Of a DNA stretch of 33,873 nucleotides, positions 22,187 to 30,156 are shown in pieces. This DNA comes from a virus, in the IMG/VR virus record IMGVR_UViG_3300033571_002122, positions 1 to 33,873 of that record; one strand, written 5' to 3'. The notes below the pieces were generated by a model. The model was given only the letters and a program-made list of their open reading frames with translations. It was not told the DNA's origin and did no database searches. The translations under genes and the position numbers were made by a program. How positions within the stretch are numbered: position 1 is the stretch's first letter; each line of letters begins with the position of its first letter.

Positions 22187-22198
22187 TTTTAGCCCCTA

Positions 22199-22852
22199 TC
22201 AATGTAGCGCGTAAGATATGACGGCACTAGTCCAGCATGCGCGACAATCCCGGCATTCTCCGTTTTGATCCGGTGCGCGGCATGCTTCACCCGTAGGGGA
22301 TTTTTTGCTATGCACATTACTAGCGGTAATTCCCGGTACATTGACTAGGCTAGCCGGGATTTTGACGGGTTGATCCGGATACATAGCCGATAGCCGTACG
22401 GTTAGGTTTTCCGGGATTGATCCATGCTTAGCGACATAGGATTTAACGATAGCGTATTCACGGGTAGGCAGCCAGTGACGGGTATTAGGCGTGCGACGGC
22501 ATATCTCCGCTATTTTCTCTAGGTGCGATAGGGATTGGATATCTCCGCTATCGTGCCAGCGAAAATAAGGATCGCTACCTATGCTAGTAACCATAGAATC
22601 AACCCATAACGGGTCATTAATGCTATCTAACCGGGCAAACTGCGCGGGTTTGATAGTGTTAGCATACATAGAGTAAAAACCCTTATCCGCATAGCATGTA
22701 CTACATATCGATCCGGGTATTTTGGCCATGCGATAGCCAGTGTTGCATGCTTCCGTAGGTAGGCTATAGCTCTTACACGGCATTTTGCTGGTTTGCGTTA
22801 ACCCGCCATTGATCATTGACGCGTCGCGTTTTAACATGATAACTTTTTGCAT
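22199..22852 (-). CDS. GP88-like conserved phage protein
   Basis: The ATG 22852 is chosen because GGTG-TCAAAA-ATG repeats the spacing of GGTG-TCAACA-ATG upstream at 23523; a GTG at 22861 is an alternative. The 217-residue product (from ATG) has KMPCKSYSLPTEACNTGYR, SICSTCYADKGFYSMY, FARLDSINDPLWVDSMV, YFRWHDSGDIQSLSHLEKI and CRDCRACW, the recurrent pattern of the phage GP88 family. Many Cys and the WHDSGD motif suggest a metal site, but the role is unknown. It lies in the middle of the cassette. Confidence 0.85.
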   Translation of the reverse strand: MQKVIMLKRDASMINGGLTQTSKMPCKSYSLPTEACNTGYRMAKIPGSICSTCYADKGFYSMYANTIKPAQFARLDSINDPLWVDSMVTSIGSDPYFRWHDSGDIQSLSHLEKIAEICRRTPNTRHWLPTREYAIVKSYVAKHGSIPENLTVRLSAMYPDQPVKIPASLVNVPGITASNVHSKKSPTGEACRAPDQNGECRDCRACWTSAVISYALH

Positions 22853-22857
22853 TTTTG

Positions 22858-22868
22858 ACACCTATTAA
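22858..22868 (-). promoter_or_regulatory. Repeated leader TTAATAGGTGT, copy 2
   Basis: The second copy extends to a 15-base identity (TTTTAATAGGTGTCA) with the copy at 23527-23541. It precedes the GP88-like ATG with six bases between GGTG and start. Confidence 0.75.
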
Positions 22869-22882
22869 AAATTGATTGTTGA

Positions 22883-23437
22883 TTAGAGAATTGTTACCCG
22901 TGTTATGGCGCGTGCCGGTAGGCGGTATGTCATACGGCTAGTCTCGAGCTGGACATACAATCCGCGCCTATGTCCTGCCGTACCCGTCACAATGTAGGTA
23001 TGCCCGGCATAGGATATGCGATCCCCGGCGTTAGGTTTTACGGGTTTTTTACGGCTAGCATGTTTAGCTAGTACGCGATCGCGCCATGCATGCCCATATG
23101 TGCCGTAAGCATCTGGGCACAATGTATCCAATAATTGGATCATTTTTAGGGGCGCGTCGCATGCGTTAGGGCCGCATTCAACCCCGATATCCTTATAGCC
23201 AAAGTTATAACCATAGCTATCGGTTTTACGGCTAGTCAAAAATACCATACCAAAATAGCGCCTAGGCTGGCTAGGGCTATCGTGATACATAACGGAATAT
23301 ACCGCGCTGCCGCGCTGGCTAATGTACTCGAAACCGTAGGCGTTAGGGTTTTCAGTAGTGGCTAGTTGCGTGAATTCTCTACGGATGATATCGCTAGCTT
23401 TTTGATCCGTAGGGGCAAAAAATGTAGTCCAGCCCAT
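22883..23437 (-). CDS. DUF6927-like conserved protein
   Basis: The start MGWTTFFAPTDQ at ATG 23437 is favoured over the upstream ATGs at 23449 and 23491, because family members I recall begin MGWT. The 184-residue product has YISQRGSAVYSVMYH, RYFGMVFLTSRKTDSYGYN, FGYKDIGVECGPNACDAPL and the following LKMIQLLDT helix, consistent with that family. The C-terminal half has a beta pattern (DRISYAGHTYIVTGTAGHR). Function is unknown. It begins two bases after the 27-residue peptide gene. Confidence 0.82.
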   Translation of the reverse strand: MGWTTFFAPTDQKASDIIRREFTQLATTENPNAYGFEYISQRGSAVYSVMYHDSPSQPRRYFGMVFLTSRKTDSYGYNFGYKDIGVECGPNACDAPLKMIQLLDTLCPDAYGTYGHAWRDRVLAKHASRKKPVKPNAGDRISYAGHTYIVTGTAGHRRGLYVQLETSRMTYRLPARAITRVTIL

Positions 23438-23439
23438 GA

Positions 23440-23523
23440 TCAACCCCATACCGCTAGTATGATAGCCAGAGATACGGCAGCTATCGCGCATGCCGTCATT
23501 GTGAATTTATCGATTTTGTCCAT
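23440..23523 (-). CDS. 27-residue membrane peptide
   Basis: Read from ATG 23523 this gives MDKIDKFTMTACAIAAVSL followed by AIILAVWG: a short charged start and one hydrophobic segment. It follows the same AATAGGTG leader as the GP88-like gene and its stop lies two bases before the next ATG. It is the first gene of the cassette. It may be a toxin-like or regulatory membrane peptide, or serve only for coupling. Confidence 0.6.
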   Translation of the reverse strand: MDKIDKFTMTACAIAAVSLAIILAVWG

Positions 23524-23528
23524 TGTTG

Positions 23529-23539
23529 ACACCTATTAA
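23529..23539 (-). promoter_or_regulatory. Repeated leader TTAATAGGTGT, copy 3
   Basis: The third copy lies six bases before the peptide ATG at 23523. A likely promoter lies further right but its boxes are not clear. Confidence 0.7.
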
Positions 23540-23609
23540 AATGGCCCGGATTCAATCAATCCGTACCGCTATCTTAGCTGCTATTACACGATAGTCCAAT
23601 TGTATTTTT

Positions 23610-23620
23610 CTATCGGATAG
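23610..23620. promoter_or_regulatory. Perfect dyad CTATCGGATAG
   Basis: CTATC and GATAG flank a single G. Related TATCG/GATAG strings recur nearby, as in an operator or replication-protein-binding cluster. Confidence 0.45.
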
Positions 23621-23760
23621 CCTAACCCGATAGCCCATATATCAATTACCCCATAATCATAATTAATCGTAAAGTATTGCATGGTATGTATGCTATCGGT
23701 TATGCATTGATTGAATAGCTATGCAATATTGATATGGGTAGATTTTTGTAAGTACCGCCT

Positions 23761-23773
23761 GGAAGCTGCTTCC
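23761..23773. other. Perfect palindrome GGAAGCTGCTTCC
   Basis: GGAAGC and GCTTCC flank a single T. It could form a small hairpin or be a protein-binding site. Confidence 0.5.
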
Positions 23774-23860
23774 GCTTTCCCTATTACCCGACCGACCAGT
23801 CGGTTAATTAACCCTCTTGCATGGCTAGCGTGGTTGGTGTTGTTTTTGAGAGACATGGTA

Positions 23861-23887
23861 GGGGGGGGAGGGGTGGTGGGTGGTGGG
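23861..23887 (+). other. G-quadruplex-type tract
   Basis: The + strand has G8, G4, G3 and G3 runs separated by A, TGGT and TGGT, meeting the usual four-tract rule for an intramolecular G-quadruplex. It lies in the non-coding gap before the packaging genes. Whether it folds in the cell is unknown. Confidence 0.75.
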
Positions 23888-24232
23888 AGAAATTGATGGA
23901 GCATCCCCGATTCTGAAAAAGCAAACTTAGAAAACACAAGGGAGACGACTAGGTAGCAAGAAGAAGGTCGGACGAAGTGTATAGGCGTGAGACTGTAACC
24001 CGTATATACAGGTGAGTTCTTCTTTTGGAAGAGAGCCTCTTGTTTATCTAGGCTACTGGTTGTTTGTCAGACATTACCAGATCGAACAACATTGCCCTGT
24101 TCAAGTTAAGTGGAGTGTCATCCCGACTGCCACTGCTCTACTGGAGACTCGTCCGATTCGCCATGTTTATCCCACTTTGTCGGCTCAACAGCATGGAGGG
24201 CTGGGTCATAGCCCCGACTGCATAATAGCGTC

Positions 24233-24261
24233 TTGACAGTTTTTGTCAATGGGATTACCCT
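24233..24261 (+). promoter_or_regulatory. Late/packaging promoter with TTGACA-TGTCAA dyad
   Basis: TTGACA (24233-24238) is followed at 17 bases by TACCCT (24256-24261). The -35 is also the left arm of an inverted repeat, TTGACA-GTTTT-TGTCAA (24233-24249). This could place a regulator directly on the promoter. The -10 is weak, which suggests dependence on activation. Confidence 0.5.
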
Positions 24262-24279
24262 ACTCCATAACTTCCTTCT

Positions 24280-24687
24280 ATGGGCAAAAGAATGAGTGAT
24301 GTTTCCGTCAAGAGAGGTCGTGGTCGACCTAAGAAAACAATTGGTCAGATGACTGTAAAAGACTTGTCTAAACAGAAGCAAGACTTACTACCAGTCACTG
24401 AAGGGCAAAGACTCAAAGCCCTGAAAAACATCCTCCTCAACTCTGCTGGCACAAATGTCGTCCATAAAGCGATTGAAATCGCTATGAATGATGAACACCC
24501 TGCCCAAGCCTCTATGATTAAACTACTGATGGACAGAACACTGCCTGTCAGTATGTTTGAGAAAGAAAAGAACCAAAGAAGCGCCGTGACTATCAATATC
24601 ACAGGCATTGGGGATAACCCCATATCCATAGGCTCACCTGATGAGCCTGAGTCTGAAATCATTGATGTCGAGGATAAGAATGGCTGA
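24280..24687 (+). CDS. Terminase small subunit-like protein
   Basis: This 135-residue protein starts at ATG 24280 (an alternative ATG is 24292). It has a basic AT-hook-like VKRGRGRPKKTIG near residues 10-22, then a helical middle with LSKQKQDLLPVTEGQR and VVHKAIEIAMNDEHPAQ, and an acidic tail (DEPESEIIDVEDKNG). Position directly upstream of the large terminase, DNA-binding start and size fit the small subunit that recognises the packaging site. No close family motif beyond this is recognised. It overlaps the large subunit by eight bases. Confidence 0.78.
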   Translation: MGKRMSDVSVKRGRGRPKKTIGQMTVKDLSKQKQDLLPVTEGQRLKALKNILLNSAGTNVVHKAIEIAMNDEHPAQASMIKLLMDRTLPVSMFEKEKNQRSAVTINITGIGDNPISIGSPDEPESEIIDVEDKNG

Positions 24688-25939
24688 TTTACAGTTCAAG
24701 TTACTTCCTTGGCAGCAAACTGTCTTTGGTGACAAAACCCGCTTCAAAGTCGTAGCCGCTGGTCGCCGTTGTGGTAAATCACGCCTTGCCGCCACTAGCC
24801 TGATCATTGAAGGTCTGCGCTGTCCTGCTGGCTCGGCAGTGATGTATGTGGCTCCTACTAACGGACAGGCTCGTCAGATCATTTGGGATGTGTTGCTGGA
24901 AATCGGGCGTGAAGTCATTGCTGGTAGCCATGTGAACAACCAAGACATCACCCTGATCAACGGGGCCAAAATCTATGTCCGTGGGGCTGATAGACCCGAT
25001 ACGCTTCGTGGTGTGAGCCTGACATTCGTGGTTTTGGACGAAGTGGCTGATATTAAGCCTGAAGCCTGGGAGCAAGTCATTCGAGCCGCCCTGTCAGACA
25101 AAAAAGGCAGGGGACTGTTCATTGGTACGCCAAAGGGCAGAAACTGGTTCTACGATATGTACAAACTTGGCTTGGAAGAGGAAGACCCAGAATGGAAGTC
25201 TTGGCACTTCACCACGGCTGACAACCCCCTGATCGACCCAAAAGAGATCGAAAATGCCAAGAAAACCATGTCGACCTTCGCCTTCAACCAAGAATACAAG
25301 GCGAGCTTCAACAATGCTGGAGCCGATGTTTTCAAAGAAGAATGGCTGAAATACGGGGTTGAGCCTCAATATGGCAGTTACTACATAGCCTGTGACTTGG
25401 CTGGCTTTGAAGAAGTGGCTAGAGCCGCTGCGAACGCCAAAATCAAGCTAGATGAGTCTGCCATAGCAGTGGTCAAAGTCACAGATGATGGCGTTTGGTT
25501 CGTCAAAGAGATTGTCCACGGACGCTGGGACATCCAAGAGACTGCTACCAAGATTCTGATTGCCATTCGGGAATACAGGCCACTGGCAGTGGGCATTGAG
25601 CGTGGAGCACTGAAAAACGCTGTAATGCCCTATTTGTCAGACATGATGCGTAAAAACAACTGTTTTGCCCACATCCACGATTTGACTCACGGAAATAAGA
25701 AAAAAGCAGACAGGATAATTTGGGCATTGCAAGGGCGGTTTGAACATGGCAGAATTGTGCTAAATTCTGAGGAAGACTGGGACGAGTTTATAGACCAACT
25801 ATTGCTTTTCCCATCAAAGGGGGTGCATGATGACTTACCTGATGCACTTTCTTACATAGATCAGATGAATGTCACAACCTACTTTGAAGGCGACAACGAA
25901 GACGATTGGGAGCCAGTCGACATAATTTCGGGGGTGTGA
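24680..25939 (+). CDS. terL: Terminase large subunit
   Basis: The ATG 24680 is preferred, since it overlaps the small-subunit stop and gives MADLQFKLLPWQQTVFG. The 419-residue packaging motor has a Walker A-type VVAAGRRCGKSRLAA (about 24-38), LTFVVLDEVADIK (Walker B, Asp120-Glu121), a coupling FIGTPKGRNWFYDMY, and a nuclease domain with YYIACDLAG (Asp239) and DDLPDALSYID near the C-terminus. The layout is complete, though a little shorter than many. It pumps DNA into the procapsid. Its stop overlaps the portal start. Confidence 0.95.
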   Translation: MADLQFKLLPWQQTVFGDKTRFKVVAAGRRCGKSRLAATSLIIEGLRCPAGSAVMYVAPTNGQARQIIWDVLLEIGREVIAGSHVNNQDITLINGAKIYVRGADRPDTLRGVSLTFVVLDEVADIKPEAWEQVIRAALSDKKGRGLFIGTPKGRNWFYDMYKLGLEEEDPEWKSWHFTTADNPLIDPKEIENAKKTMSTFAFNQEYKASFNNAGADVFKEEWLKYGVEPQYGSYYIACDLAGFEEVARAAANAKIKLDESAIAVVKVTDDGVWFVKEIVHGRWDIQETATKILIAIREYRPLAVGIERGALKNAVMPYLSDMMRKNNCFAHIHDLTHGNKKKADRIIWALQGRFEHGRIVLNSEEDWDEFIDQLLLFPSKGVHDDLPDALSYIDQMNVTTYFEGDNEDDWEPVDIISGV

Positions 25940-27978
25940 TGGAAGAAAACCAGTTTGACCAGCCTAGCGACTCAGACAAAGAGATAGTCAGCTTTGTTGT
26001 TGACCATTGTGACCGCTGGAGAGACTGGCGAGACACCAACTATTTGACGCTTTGGGAGCGTTACGAGCGTATCTTCCGAGGCGAATGGGCTGCTGAAGAC
26101 AAAACCCGAGAGTCTGAGCGTAGCCGTATAGTCACCCCCGCTACCCAACAAGCCGTAGAAACCCGCCATGCCGAGATCATGGAAGCCATCTTTGGTCAGG
26201 GTGAGTTCTTTGACATTCAAGACGATGTGCGTGATGTCAATGGAACTCCGTTAGATGTTGGCTTGATCAAGGCTCAACTGATGGAAGACTTCAAGCGGGA
26301 CAAAATCCGCAAGTCTATCGACCAGATTGAGTTGATGGCTGAAATATATGGCACTGGCATTGGCGAGATCATCGTCACCACTGAGAAAGAGTTTGTCCCT
26401 GCCACGCAACCAATCCCTGGTCAGACAGGACAAGCCGCAATTGGCGTGATTGAGAAAGACCGCATTGCAGTCAAAATCAATCCCATCAACCCTAAGAACT
26501 TCCTATTTGACCCTAATGGAGCATCAATTGATGAGTGCATGGGTGTTGCCATCGAAAAGTATGTTTCTATCCACAAGGTTGTTGAGGGTCAGGAAAAGGG
26601 TATCTATCGCAAAGTGGAACTTGGGCTGGATTCACTAGACGATAGGCTGGAACCCACTCAAGAACTGACTCAGTACCAAGACGACAAGGTGAAGTTGCTC
26701 ACCTACTATGGTCTGGTTCCCCGTGAGTATCTAGAACAACTGGAAAACAATGAGGCAGAAGTTGTTGATCTGTTCCCTGAAGACAGCATTCAAGACGAGT
26801 ATTCTGACCTTGTTGAAGCCATCGTTGTGATTGCCAATGATTCTATATTGCTCAAGGCTCAAAAGAATCCTTACATGATGCAAGACCGTCCTGTGATTGC
26901 CTATCAGGACGACACTGTTCCCAATCGACTACTTGGTCGTGGTACTGTTGAGAAGGCTTACAACAGCCAAATGGCTATTGATGCCCAAGTTCGCACGCAC
27001 CTTGACTCTTTGGCGCTGACAACCAGCCCAATGATGGCGATGGATGCCACTCGACTGCCCCGTGGTGCTAAGTTTGAGGTTCGTCCTGGCAAGGCCATCC
27101 TGACCAACGGAAACCCCAACGAAATCCTGTTCCCGTTCAAGTTCGGCAACACGGATTCTGGGAATATCACGACTGCTCAGGCGTTTGAGAAGATGCTGTT
27201 GCAAGCGACTGGTACTCTGGATTCTCAGGGGATGGTTAGCCAAGTATCTCGTGATGCTGGGAATGGCGGTATCAGCATGGCTGTTGCCTCTATCATCAAG
27301 AAGTACAAGCGCACTTTGGTGAACTTCCAAGAAGACTTCTTGATTCCGTTCATCCAGAAGGCGACTTACCGCTATATGCAGTTTGACCCTGAGCGTTATC
27401 CCACTGTGGACATGACATTCATTCCGACTGCCACCTTGGGCATCATTGCTCGTGAGTACGAACAACAGCAGTTCATTTCTCTGTTGCAGACTCTTGGCCC
27501 GAACACCCCTGTTTTGCCATTGATTCTGAAGGGAATCTTGAACAATTCCAGCCTGTCTAACCGCTATGAGTTGATGGCTGCTCTTGATCAGATGTCTCAG
27601 CCCAATCCTGAAGTGCAGCAGATGGCTCAACAGCGTGCCATGTTGGAGATGCAAGCTCTGCAAGCCCAAGCCTTGGTCAATGCGACTCAGGCAGAACGCA
27701 ATCGTGCAGAAGCCAGTCAGACAATGGTTGAAACTCAGCTTCTACCTGCTGAGATACAAGCCAAAACATTGGCGGCAACGACTCAAAATCTGCCAAGTCG
27801 TCCTGATCAAGCGCAACAAGAGTTTGATCGCAGAGCCAAGGTTGCTGAACTGATGCTCAAAGAAGCTGACATCAAGAACAAGTCTAAGATTGTTGAGATG
27901 CAGATGGCTGAGAAAAGCCAAAAGATGGCTAAAATGGAAGACGACTTCCTGAAAAAATTAGTTGAGGAGTTGAAGTGA
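25939..27978 (+). CDS. Portal protein (podovirus-like)
   Basis: The ATG 25939 overlaps the terminase stop. The 679-residue protein forms the dodecameric portal ring. It has VVDHCDRWRDWRDTNYLTL near the N-terminus, FDIQDDVRDVNGTPLDVGL, FLFDPNGASIDECMGVAIE, and NRLLGRGTVEKAYNSQMAI. The C-terminal 130 residues are a Gln/Ala-rich helical barrel/coiled coil (MAQQRAMLEMQALQAQALV). The size and long C-terminal helices match large podophage portals. Identification rests on order after terminase and recognised sequence pattern. Confidence 0.88.
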   Translation: MEENQFDQPSDSDKEIVSFVVDHCDRWRDWRDTNYLTLWERYERIFRGEWAAEDKTRESERSRIVTPATQQAVETRHAEIMEAIFGQGEFFDIQDDVRDVNGTPLDVGLIKAQLMEDFKRDKIRKSIDQIELMAEIYGTGIGEIIVTTEKEFVPATQPIPGQTGQAAIGVIEKDRIAVKINPINPKNFLFDPNGASIDECMGVAIEKYVSIHKVVEGQEKGIYRKVELGLDSLDDRLEPTQELTQYQDDKVKLLTYYGLVPREYLEQLENNEAEVVDLFPEDSIQDEYSDLVEAIVVIANDSILLKAQKNPYMMQDRPVIAYQDDTVPNRLLGRGTVEKAYNSQMAIDAQVRTHLDSLALTTSPMMAMDATRLPRGAKFEVRPGKAILTNGNPNEILFPFKFGNTDSGNITTAQAFEKMLLQATGTLDSQGMVSQVSRDAGNGGISMAVASIIKKYKRTLVNFQEDFLIPFIQKATYRYMQFDPERYPTVDMTFIPTATLGIIAREYEQQQFISLLQTLGPNTPVLPLILKGILNNSSLSNRYELMAALDQMSQPNPEVQQMAQQRAMLEMQALQAQALVNATQAERNRAEASQTMVETQLLPAEIQAKTLAATTQNLPSRPDQAQQEFDRRAKVAELMLKEADIKNKSKIVEMQMAEKSQKMAKMEDDFLKKLVEELK

Positions 27979-30143
27979 TGAACATCAGCGACCTTGAATC
28001 CAAACTGGGTATTCAAGACCTGTCTTACGAAGACAGGCTAGAGTTGATGTCTCAAATTGAGCAAAATGTTGCCAAAATGAAGGCTCGGCAGACCGCCAAC
28101 AGCCTCACTGAACACACAAAACTAGTTGTTCGTGCCATCAGAAAGATCGAAGAAGACTTGATTGCCAAGTTTGAAGGTCTGAATGGTCAAATTTCTACCA
28201 AAGTTGCCTCTCTAAAAGATGGCGCCCCTGGTAAGGACGGTAAAAATGGCAAAGATGGTCGTCCTGGTCGTGATGGTGTTGGTCTTGTTGGGCCTGCTGG
28301 CCCTGCTGGTACGCCTGGGCGAGATGGTAACGATGGCGTGTCTGTTACTGGTGCAAGGATTGACTTTGATGGCTCATTGGTCATTACGCTTTCTGATGGG
28401 CGTGAGATCAATGCTGGTGAGGTTGTTCCATTAGACCTTGCAGAACGCATCAAAGTTATCACAAATGGTGGCGGCACATCTCAGTATGTGTTGGATACGC
28501 TGACATCTCTGCAACAGCAGATTGATGCAATCTCTGGTGGCTTGTCGTATGAGGGAACATGGAACGCATCGACAAATACGCCAACACTAGCATCTAGCAC
28601 TGGAACAAATGGTCATTACTATGTTGTTTCTGTGGCTGGTAGCACAAACTTAAATGGAATCACTGATTGGCAAGTTGGCGATTGGTTGATCTTCAATGGC
28701 TCTGTTTGGCAGAAGATTGACCAAAGTTGGGCCATTGCTGGTGCAAATGACAATATCACCTCAATGACTGGCATAACAGGCGGTGTTTCATCTCCTGATT
28801 TTGTTCAGTTTGATACAGGGGCAACAGTCACAAATGCGGCTGGACGGCTCTACTGGGATTCAACCCAAAAAACTCTGACTGTTGGATTGACAACAGATAT
28901 ATCCGCCGATGTTGGTCAGACGCTGTATGCCTATGTGACCAATGATGAGGCTGTCACGATCAACAAAGGTCAGCCCGTATATATGTATGCGGCTCAAGGA
29001 GATCGTGTTTCTGTCAAATTAGCATACAACACTAGTGATGCAACTTCTGCCAAGACTCTAGGCATTTGTGCTGAGAACATAGCCGCTGGGCAAGCTGGCA
29101 TGGTATTGTGCCAAGGCGTTCAAGATGGTCTTGATCTATCAGCATATTCGCCTGGAGATACGCTATATCTTGGGGCAACTGCTGGTACTCTCACGGCTAC
29201 AAAGCCTTACGCACCAAACCATTTGGTCTATATTGGCGTTGTTGAAAGAGCAAATGCAGGCAATGGTCGTCTGTATGTTCGAGTGCAAAACGGCTACGAA
29301 CTAGACGAACTTCATAATGTCTCGGCACAATCTCCGAGCAATGGTCAAACAATCATCTATAACGCCACCACATCTTTGTGGGAAAAGGCAAATCTGACTG
29401 CTGGAACTGGAATCAGTGTTACCAATGGCGCTGGCTCCATCACTGTTGCAAACACTGGAGTGACATCAGTAAGCGCAACTTCTCCTGTTGCATCTACTGG
29501 AGGCACAACTCCAGTCATCAGTATGCCTGCGGCAAGTTCTACTGTTAGTGGTTATTTGACCTCTACTGATTGGACGACTTTCAATGGAAAAGGGAATGGA
29601 ACTGTAACATCTGTTGCGGCTTTGACTCTTGGAACAACTGGAAGTGATGTTTCAAGCACTGTTGCAACAGGAACTACAACACCAGTAATTACCCTTAATC
29701 TTCCTACTGCCAGCGCCACTGCTCGTGGCCTTCTCTCCAGTACTGATTGGACAACATTTAATAACAAGGGTAATGGCACAGTTACAAGCGTAACTGGAAC
29801 ATCTCCTGTTTCTTCTAGTGGTGGCACAACGCCTGCTATTAGCTTGGCTAGTGGCTATGGCGATACCCAGAATCCTTACGCCTCTAAGACTGCCAACTAT
29901 GTCTTGGCAGCGCCTAATGGAGCATCTGGAGTACCTACATTTAGGGCTATTGTTGCGGCAGACATCCCTACTTTGAACCAGAACACGACTGGTTCGGCGG
30001 GTTCGGTTGAAACCACGAACTTTTCAATTGTTCAAAGTGGGACTAAGTTGCTGTTTAAATACAACGGAACTACAATTGCTTCAATGGACTCCACTGGAAT
30101 AATCACATCTGCAACAAACATTGTTTCTAACGGAACGCCATAA
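27978..30143 (+). CDS. Tail fibre protein with collagen-like and repeat regions
   Basis: ATG 27978 overlaps the portal stop; the product has 721 residues. An N-terminal helical part is followed at about 82-117 by collagen-like Gly-x-y triplets (GAPGKDGKNGKDGRPGRDG, then GPAGPAGTPGRDG). The distal half has a recurrent block: GTVTSV, TSPVASTGGTTPVI and STDWTTFNGKGNG recur two or three times from residue 505 onward. These are fibre-shaft patterns that bring flexible or stiff trimeric rods. It probably binds host surface sugars or proteins. Confidence 0.85.
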   Translation: MNISDLESKLGIQDLSYEDRLELMSQIEQNVAKMKARQTANSLTEHTKLVVRAIRKIEEDLIAKFEGLNGQISTKVASLKDGAPGKDGKNGKDGRPGRDGVGLVGPAGPAGTPGRDGNDGVSVTGARIDFDGSLVITLSDGREINAGEVVPLDLAERIKVITNGGGTSQYVLDTLTSLQQQIDAISGGLSYEGTWNASTNTPTLASSTGTNGHYYVVSVAGSTNLNGITDWQVGDWLIFNGSVWQKIDQSWAIAGANDNITSMTGITGGVSSPDFVQFDTGATVTNAAGRLYWDSTQKTLTVGLTTDISADVGQTLYAYVTNDEAVTINKGQPVYMYAAQGDRVSVKLAYNTSDATSAKTLGICAENIAAGQAGMVLCQGVQDGLDLSAYSPGDTLYLGATAGTLTATKPYAPNHLVYIGVVERANAGNGRLYVRVQNGYELDELHNVSAQSPSNGQTIIYNATTSLWEKANLTAGTGISVTNGAGSITVANTGVTSVSATSPVASTGGTTPVISMPAASSTVSGYLTSTDWTTFNGKGNGTVTSVAALTLGTTGSDVSSTVATGTTTPVITLNLPTASATARGLLSSTDWTTFNNKGNGTVTSVTGTSPVSSSGGTTPAISLASGYGDTQNPYASKTANYVLAAPNGASGVPTFRAIVAADIPTLNQNTTGSAGSVETTNFSIVQSGTKLLFKYNGTTIASMDSTGIITSATNIVSNGTP

Positions 30144-30156
30144 AGGAAAGTAGATC

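Larger units (their letters stand above)
21194..23523. other. Compositionally distinct, CTAG-rich segment
   Basis: By eye this 2.3 kb stretch has about 30 CTAG tetranucleotides (roughly one per 75 bases), whereas the structural-gene region sampled has about one per several hundred. Frequent CTA, GATA and CCGG strings and CTA leucine codons extend through genes and gaps. It spans the convergent terminators and the leftward cassette, suggesting a shared, possibly transferred, origin. Confidence 0.7.
23542..24279. other. Non-coding region between divergent operons (candidate ori/pac)
   Basis: No convincing gene lies here on either strand; open frames at 23711-23896 and 24012-24236 lack ATG/ribosome sites or family pattern. 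The left part is A/T-rich with many TATCG/CGATA strings. The right part holds an AAGAAGAA/TTCTTCTT inverted pair (about 23961 and 24016) and the late promoter. Position next to terminase suggests a packaging or replication site. Confidence 0.6.

Noticed and set aside
23711-23896. Short open frames in the non-coding gap
   Set aside because: They include the G-rich tract translated as Gly/Val/Gly runs and lack ribosome sites.
23955-24035. Possible tRNA around GACTGTAACCC
   Set aside because: Anticodon-loop-like bases are present, but no T arm or acceptor pairing could be found.
24012-24236. 74-residue frame upstream of the terminase genes
   Set aside because: It lacks a plausible ATG and ribosome site; it spans inverted repeats and ends in the promoter.
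26929-27669. 246-residue open frame on the - strand over the portal gene
   Set aside because: It mirrors the Gln/Leu codon structure of the portal gene, has no start signal and no protein-like motif order.
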